Shown here one piece after another: positions 38,937 through 42,197 of a DNA stretch of 42,197 nt. The DNA is from Marinilactibacillus kalidii (lineage in GTDB: Bacteria > Bacillota > Bacilli > Lactobacillales > Carnobacteriaceae_A), in NCBI RefSeq assembly GCF_017599325.1, contig NZ_JAGFVM010000042.1, forward strand, positions 1-42,197, written 5' to 3'. The position numbers and the translations under genes were made by a program. Under the pieces are notes generated by a model that was given only the letters and a program-made list of their open reading frames with translations, had not been told where the DNA came from and made no database searches. The stretch's first letter is position 1. Each line of letters begins with the position of its first letter.

Positions 38937-39464
38937 ATGGAAATTAGAAAAAGCATCAAATTCGCTACAACTTTATTTACATCTACACTTATATTAGCAG
39001 CTTGTGGAAACTCAGATGATGCAGCTTCTGAGAAGGAAGACAGCAATACTGAGGATGCAACAACTGAGGAAGCAGCAACAGATTCTACTGCTTCTGGCGA
39101 GCTACAAGATGGTTCATATTCCTTAAGAGAAGAAAATTTTGACGAGAACGGTTGGCGTGTATTATTCGATATCACTGTCGAAGATGGCGCAATTACTGAA
39201 TCAGACTATAACTATGAAGATGAAGACGGTAACTTAAAATCTGAAGATGAAGCTTATCAAGAAAACATGTCTGAAAAAGTAGGTGTAGGCCCTGCTGACT
39301 ATATTCCAACTTTAAATGGTGAACTTGAAGAGAAACAAGATCCTTCTGAAGTAGACGCTGTATCAGGCGCAACACACTCATCTGAAAGCTTCATCAAATA
39401 CGCACAACAATTAGTTGACGCAGCTAAAGAAGGAAATACAGAAACAATTGAGGTCAGCAACTAA
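38937..39464 (+). CDS. pplA: FMN-binding lipoprotein of the EET system (PplA-like, single domain)
   Basis: Surface lipoprotein thought to carry electrons from membrane quinol to outside acceptors through covalently bound FMN. The 175-residue protein has a signal peptide ending in lipobox LAAC (C23), an acidic D/E/T/S linker (24-55), and one FMN-binding domain (about 56-165). The attachment motif D140-A-V-S-G-A-T146 is complete; T146 would receive FMN by a phosphoester bond. Listeria PplA has two such domains, so this is a shorter form. The ATG at 38937 has GGAGG about 8-9 nt upstream (frame open to 38901). It is followed by a strong terminator, then fmnB. Confidence 0.9.
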   Translation: MEIRKSIKFATTLFTSTLILAACGNSDDAASEKEDSNTEDATTEEAATDSTASGELQDGSYSLREENFDENGWRVLFDITVEDGAITESDYNYEDEDGNLKSEDEAYQENMSEKVGVGPADYIPTLNGELEEKQDPSEVDAVSGATHSSESFIKYAQQLVDAAKEGNTETIEVSN

Positions 39465-39518
39465 TTTTATCTTTCGTCCACTATTATTTTGAATTATAAT
39501 AGTTAAAAGTACTTTGAT

Positions 39519-39560
39519 ATAAGCAGACCTTAGGTAATCATCTAAGGTCTGCTTTTGTCT
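39519..39560 (+). terminator. Terminator between pplA and fmnB
   Basis: Perfect 13-bp stem AAGCAGACCTTAG/CTAAGGTCTGCTT (39521-39533 with 39542-39554) with an 8-nt loop and TTTTGTCTTT after it. No clear promoter follows, so fmnB-dmkA probably depend on read-through. Confidence 0.88.
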
Positions 39561-39598
39561 TTACTTGTTCTGCCACAATGATTGAAGGAGCTAGTTAA

Positions 39599-40672
39599 AT
39601 GAATATTAAAAAGGGATACTTTCAGTTGCTTTCATTACTTTTCGCTTTAAGCTTAATAGCAGGTTGCGGACGTAATCCATCCACTGATGATCGTAAACTT
39701 TCTTCTACTCCCTATGAAGAGACTGAATTTTTAATGGGAACCGTTGTTAAGCTATCTATTTATAATGACGATAAAGAAGATGTACTCACGACTGCGTTCG
39801 ATCGGATTGAAGCATTAGCTAAATTTATTACCACAGAAGAATCCGGTGAATACTCAATGATTTCAGCAATTAATGAAGCTGCTGGTAAGCAACCAGTGGC
39901 AGTATCTGATGATTTATACAAATTGATTCGCACTTCTGTAGAATACAGTGAAAAAACAGACGGAAGCTTTGATTTAACGATTGGTCCTCTGACTAATCTT
40001 TGGAGAATTGGTTACCCCGAAGCGCGTTTGCCTGAGCAAAGTGAAATTGACCAAGCACTTGCTTTAGTTGATTACACAAAAGTAGAATTAAACGATCAGG
40101 AAAAATCTGTCTTCTTGAAAGAACCAGGAATGCGTTTAGATCTTGGTGCAATCGCAAAAGGATTTATCACAGATGAAGTCGTCCATGTTCTTAAAGAAAA
40201 CGGCGTGGATACGGCTATTATTGATTTAGGTGGTAATCTATACGTTTTAGGGAATAGTCCTCGAAATATTGAAGAAGAATGGAATGTTGGTATTCAAGAT
40301 CCCTTTGAAGATCGCGGTAAGATTTTGGGATCACTTCCTGCAAGTAACCAGTCGATCGTTACTTCAGGTATTTATGAACGATTTCTTGAAGTCGATGGCA
40401 AGCAGTATCCTCACTTGATGAACCCCGAAACCGGCTATCCTTTCGACAATGACTTAGCTGGTGTGAGTGTTGTGACAGAACAGTCGATTGACGGTGATGC
40501 ATTATCTACCTCTTTATTTTCTAAAGGTTTAGATGATGGTTTGGCGTTTGTAAATCAACTCGATGGTGTAGATGCTATTTTTGTAACAAAAAATAAAGAT
40601 GTCTATTTGTCGGAAGGTCTGAAAGACTTTGAACTGACAAACACAGACTTCAATCTAAAGAATGGAGAATAG
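39599..40672 (+). CDS. fmnB: FAD:protein FMN transferase (FmnB/ApbE)
   Basis: Lipoprotein enzyme that moves the FMN part of FAD onto threonine of extracytoplasmic proteins, here most likely T146 of PplA. The 357-residue protein has a lipobox signal (LIAGC, C23) and ApbE motifs: EFLMGTVVKLSIY (43-55), R179-L-D-L-G-A-I-A-K-G (179-188), IDLGGNLYVLG (208-218) and the Mg2+-binding D300-A-L-S-T304. The ATG at 39599 has AAGGAG 8 nt upstream. dmkA starts 2 bp after its stop, so they are co-translated. The Listeria name fmnB is used because the setting matches its EET locus. Confidence 0.95.
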   Translation: MNIKKGYFQLLSLLFALSLIAGCGRNPSTDDRKLSSTPYEETEFLMGTVVKLSIYNDDKEDVLTTAFDRIEALAKFITTEESGEYSMISAINEAAGKQPVAVSDDLYKLIRTSVEYSEKTDGSFDLTIGPLTNLWRIGYPEARLPEQSEIDQALALVDYTKVELNDQEKSVFLKEPGMRLDLGAIAKGFITDEVVHVLKENGVDTAIIDLGGNLYVLGNSPRNIEEEWNVGIQDPFEDRGKILGSLPASNQSIVTSGIYERFLEVDGKQYPHLMNPETGYPFDNDLAGVSVVTEQSIDGDALSTSLFSKGLDDGLAFVNQLDGVDAIFVTKNKDVYLSEGLKDFELTNTDFNLKNGE

Positions 40673-40674
40673 CG

Positions 40675-41616
40675 ATGACAACTAAAGTTTTTCTAGATTT
40701 AGTAGAGATCAAGACTAAACTAGCTAGTTTATTTCCTTTTTTGATTGGGACTTTATTCACACTTTATTATTTTCAAACCTTCGACTTTCTGAATACTTTG
40801 ATTTTCTTTGTTTCTATGTTGATTTTCGATATGACCACAACAGCTATTAATAATTTAATGGACTATCAAAAGGCTAAAGCCGATGATTACAAAAAAAATG
40901 TTAATATTATTGGCCAATCTGGTATTTCTGAGCGATTTGTCACTTCTTTGATCATCACCATGCTTACTGTAGCTTCCTTACTCGGTATCTTATTGGTCTA
41001 TAGGACAAGTCTATTGTTATTATTTATGGGTGGATTATGCTTTCTAATTGGCATTTTTTATACATTTGGACCTGTTCCAATTTCGAGAATGCCTTTAGGA
41101 GAAGCCGTTTCAGGTCTAACTATGGGGTTTGGTATATTTTTTATTTCTGTGTTCGTGAATACAGAAGAAGGATTGCTTATAGACTTGATTTATCAGTTTC
41201 CTACATTTATGATTACTGGCGATAGTGTCTTGCTTGCGGTTATTTTGTTCGTTTCCTTACCAATCGTTTTTATGATTGCAAATATCATGCTTGCGAATAA
41301 TTTATGTGATTTATCTGTAGACATCTTAAATCATCGTTATACGCTTCCCTACTACATCGGTAAAGAAAGAGGTATCCAGCTATTCAATTTGCTCGTATAC
41401 GCGAGTTACCTCGTTATTATCATCGCAGTGGCCTTACAATTGCTCCACCCTATTCTGCTGTTGATTTTATTTACACTTATACCGATTACAAGAAATTTAA
41501 AACAGTTTAATCACGCACAAATCAAAGAGAAAACGTTTATCATCTCTATAAAAAATCTTGTATTATTTTGTGGAACAGAAGTCCTTCTAATTGCAATTAG
41601 TTTATGGATTTCTTGA
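40675..41616 (+). CDS. dmkA: UbiA-family prenyltransferase (DmkA/MenA-like)
   Basis: Membrane enzyme that joins a polyprenyl tail to a quinone head group, by context 1,4-dihydroxy-2-naphthoate, to give demethylmenaquinone. The 313-residue protein has about eight to nine membrane segments and both UbiA aspartate motifs: NNLMDYQKAKADD (59-71) and NNLCDLSVDILNHRYTLP (about 208-225). The GGAG site lies in the end of fmnB, 2 bp gap, so translation is coupled. No methyltransferase (MenG) is adjacent, consistent with a demethylmenaquinone product as in the Listeria EET pathway. A plain MenA for menaquinone is the alternative. An IS begins about 10 bp after its stop. Confidence 0.9.
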   Translation: MTTKVFLDLVEIKTKLASLFPFLIGTLFTLYYFQTFDFLNTLIFFVSMLIFDMTTTAINNLMDYQKAKADDYKKNVNIIGQSGISERFVTSLIITMLTVASLLGILLVYRTSLLLLFMGGLCFLIGIFYTFGPVPISRMPLGEAVSGLTMGFGIFFISVFVNTEEGLLIDLIYQFPTFMITGDSVLLAVILFVSLPIVFMIANIMLANNLCDLSVDILNHRYTLPYYIGKERGIQLFNLLVYASYLVIIIAVALQLLHPILLLILFTLIPITRNLKQFNHAQIKEKTFIISIKNLVLFCGTEVLLIAISLWIS

Positions 41617-41641
41617 GAACAAAAAAGGTTCTATAATATAT

Positions 41642-41674
41642 GACGTTGGTGAGAAATCACTAGCGTCTTTTTTC
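41642..41674 (+). terminator. Terminator downstream of dmkA, probably inside the IS left end
   Basis: 11-bp stem GACGTTGGTGA/TCACTAGCGTC (41642-41652 with 41657-41667, G-U pairs included) with a GAAA loop and six T after it. It ends dmkA transcripts and shields the transposase from read-through. Confidence 0.8.
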
Positions 41675-41693
41675 TATGATTAAATTAGAAAAC

Positions 41694-41756
41694 AAGTGAG
41701 TTCTCCTGTAGAATGATAGTCGCCTAAAACCAAACATTCATAGGGGGAACTCACTT
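41694..41756 (+). repeat. Inverted repeat that can hide the transposase ribosome site
   Basis: 14-bp arms aagtgagttctcct (41694-41707) and ggggaactcactt-type (41743-41756) pair throughout, counting two G-U pairs, with a 35-nt loop. The right arm covers the AGGGGG ribosome site and most of the TTG start codon. Confidence 0.75.
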
Positions 41757-42197
41757 GCTTACATCAAATGATATGCAAAAAGTACTCGATATTCAAGACA
41801 AAAATCTCTTATTTGAGGAAGATTGCGTTTCTTATGCACTCTTTAAAAATCATTACTGTAAATTTATCTACTGTACGCTCTCTTACATGCCTACGGCATG
41901 TAAACATTGTGGAGAACCCAATCAGAACTATTCTATTTATAAAAACGGATCTCAGACTTCCAGCGTTACTTTCCCAACAACAGGTGTCACTCCAACTTAC
42001 CTTAATGTGAAGAAACAGCGGTTCAAATGTAAGAACTGTCAGAGAACGTTTACTGCTTCAACACCCATCGTACAGGAGAACTGCTTCATTTCAAACTTTA
42101 TCAAAGCGGCTGTTCTCGTAAACGCTTCTGAAGCTCGATCTGTCAAAAACATCGCTTTAGAGACCCATGTTTCTGCTACAACGGTTCAAAGACTGAT
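41755..42197 (+). CDS. ISL3-family transposase, N-terminal part (cut by window end)
   Basis: DDE transposase; the first 147 codons are visible and the frame runs off the window without a stop. The start is TTG at 41755 with AGGGGG 7 nt upstream (an ATG follows at 41773). The N-terminus has the zinc-finger pairs typical of ISL3 transposases, CKHCGE (about 47-52) and CKNCQRTF (about 89-96). A helix-turn-helix begins near NIALETHVSATTVQRL. The catalytic DDE domain would lie beyond the window. Translation may be blocked in read-through RNA by the hairpin at 41694-41756. Confidence 0.9.
   Translation, partial: MLTSNDMQKVLDIQDKNLLFEEDCVSYALFKNHYCKFIYCTLSYMPTACKHCGEPNQNYSIYKNGSQTSSVTFPTTGVTPTYLNVKKQRFKCKNCQRTFTASTPIVQENCFISNFIKAAVLVNASEARSVKNIALETHVSATTVQRL

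Larger units (their letters stand above)
41627..42197 (+). mobile_element. Left part of an ISL3-family insertion sequence
   Basis: The element is cut by the window end. The left boundary is placed at GGTTCTATAATATATG (41627 on), because ISL3-family terminal repeats usually begin GGYTCTT; this is inferred, as the right end is not visible. It starts about 10 bp after dmkA. The left region contains a terminator-like hairpin and a second hairpin over the transposase start. Confidence 0.6.

Noticed and set aside
41768-42010. An 80-codon plus-strand frame near the right end
   Set aside because: It is in the wrong frame relative to the transposase, which starts with TTG at 41755 and stays open to the window end with clear zinc-finger motifs.

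Overview
The window comes from a low-GC Gram-positive bacterium of the order Lactobacillales. The 16S gene at the left edge, the Bacillus-like pth-mfd-yabMN-rqcP-divIC-yabR-tilS-hpt-ftsH-hslO-lysS gene order and the strong AGGAGG-type ribosome binding sites all support this. The 16S sequence looks to me like family Carnobacteriaceae (Marinilactibacillus/Alkalibacterium-like), but that is recognition by eye, not an alignment.

Layout. 1-2050: start of an rRNA operon on the minus strand (ITS, 16S, leader, three tandem promoters). 2088-18905: minus-strand housekeeping block: AI-2E-type permease, lysS, hslO, ftsH, hpt, tilS, yabR, divIC, rqcP, mazG, a lipid-flippase-like protein, mfd and pth. 19071-20154: two small envelope proteins of unknown function. 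20452-25717: complete mannitol PTS operon mtlA-mtlR-mtlF-mtlD. 26141-28739 (plus): glmS and a uridine-kinase-like P-loop protein. 28778-34243 (minus): orphan cellobiose-type PTS EIIC, aspartate 4-decarboxylase and an S9 peptidase. 34581-35558 (plus): L-lactate dehydrogenase. 35725-41616: a flavin-based extracellular electron transfer (EET) locus. 41627-end: left end of an ISL3-family insertion sequence with a truncated transposase.

The most interesting region is the EET locus. A type II NADH dehydrogenase with a membrane C-terminus (ndh2) and a polyprenyl diphosphate synthase (dmkB/hepT) run leftwards. A lipoprotein with one FMN-attachment motif (pplA-like), an FAD:protein FMN transferase (fmnB/apbE) and a UbiA prenyltransferase (dmkA) run rightwards. 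The inferred path is NADH to Ndh2 to a demethylmenaquinone made with DmkA/DmkB, then to the FMN of PplA (loaded by FmnB) and to external acceptors. eetA/eetB, present in the Listeria locus, are not in the window, and an IS abuts the right end. The divergent ndh2/pplA promoters carry a 13-bp inverted element covering both -35 boxes, plus two Rex-like sites.

Other regulatory signals read from the sequence are a CtsR operator before ftsH, NagR-type operators instead of a glmS ribozyme before glmS, cre/MtlR-like sites before mtlA, a cre before the orphan PTS gene, and a hairpin that would hide the transposase start. Several genes start with TTG, placed by well-spaced Shine-Dalgarno sequences.
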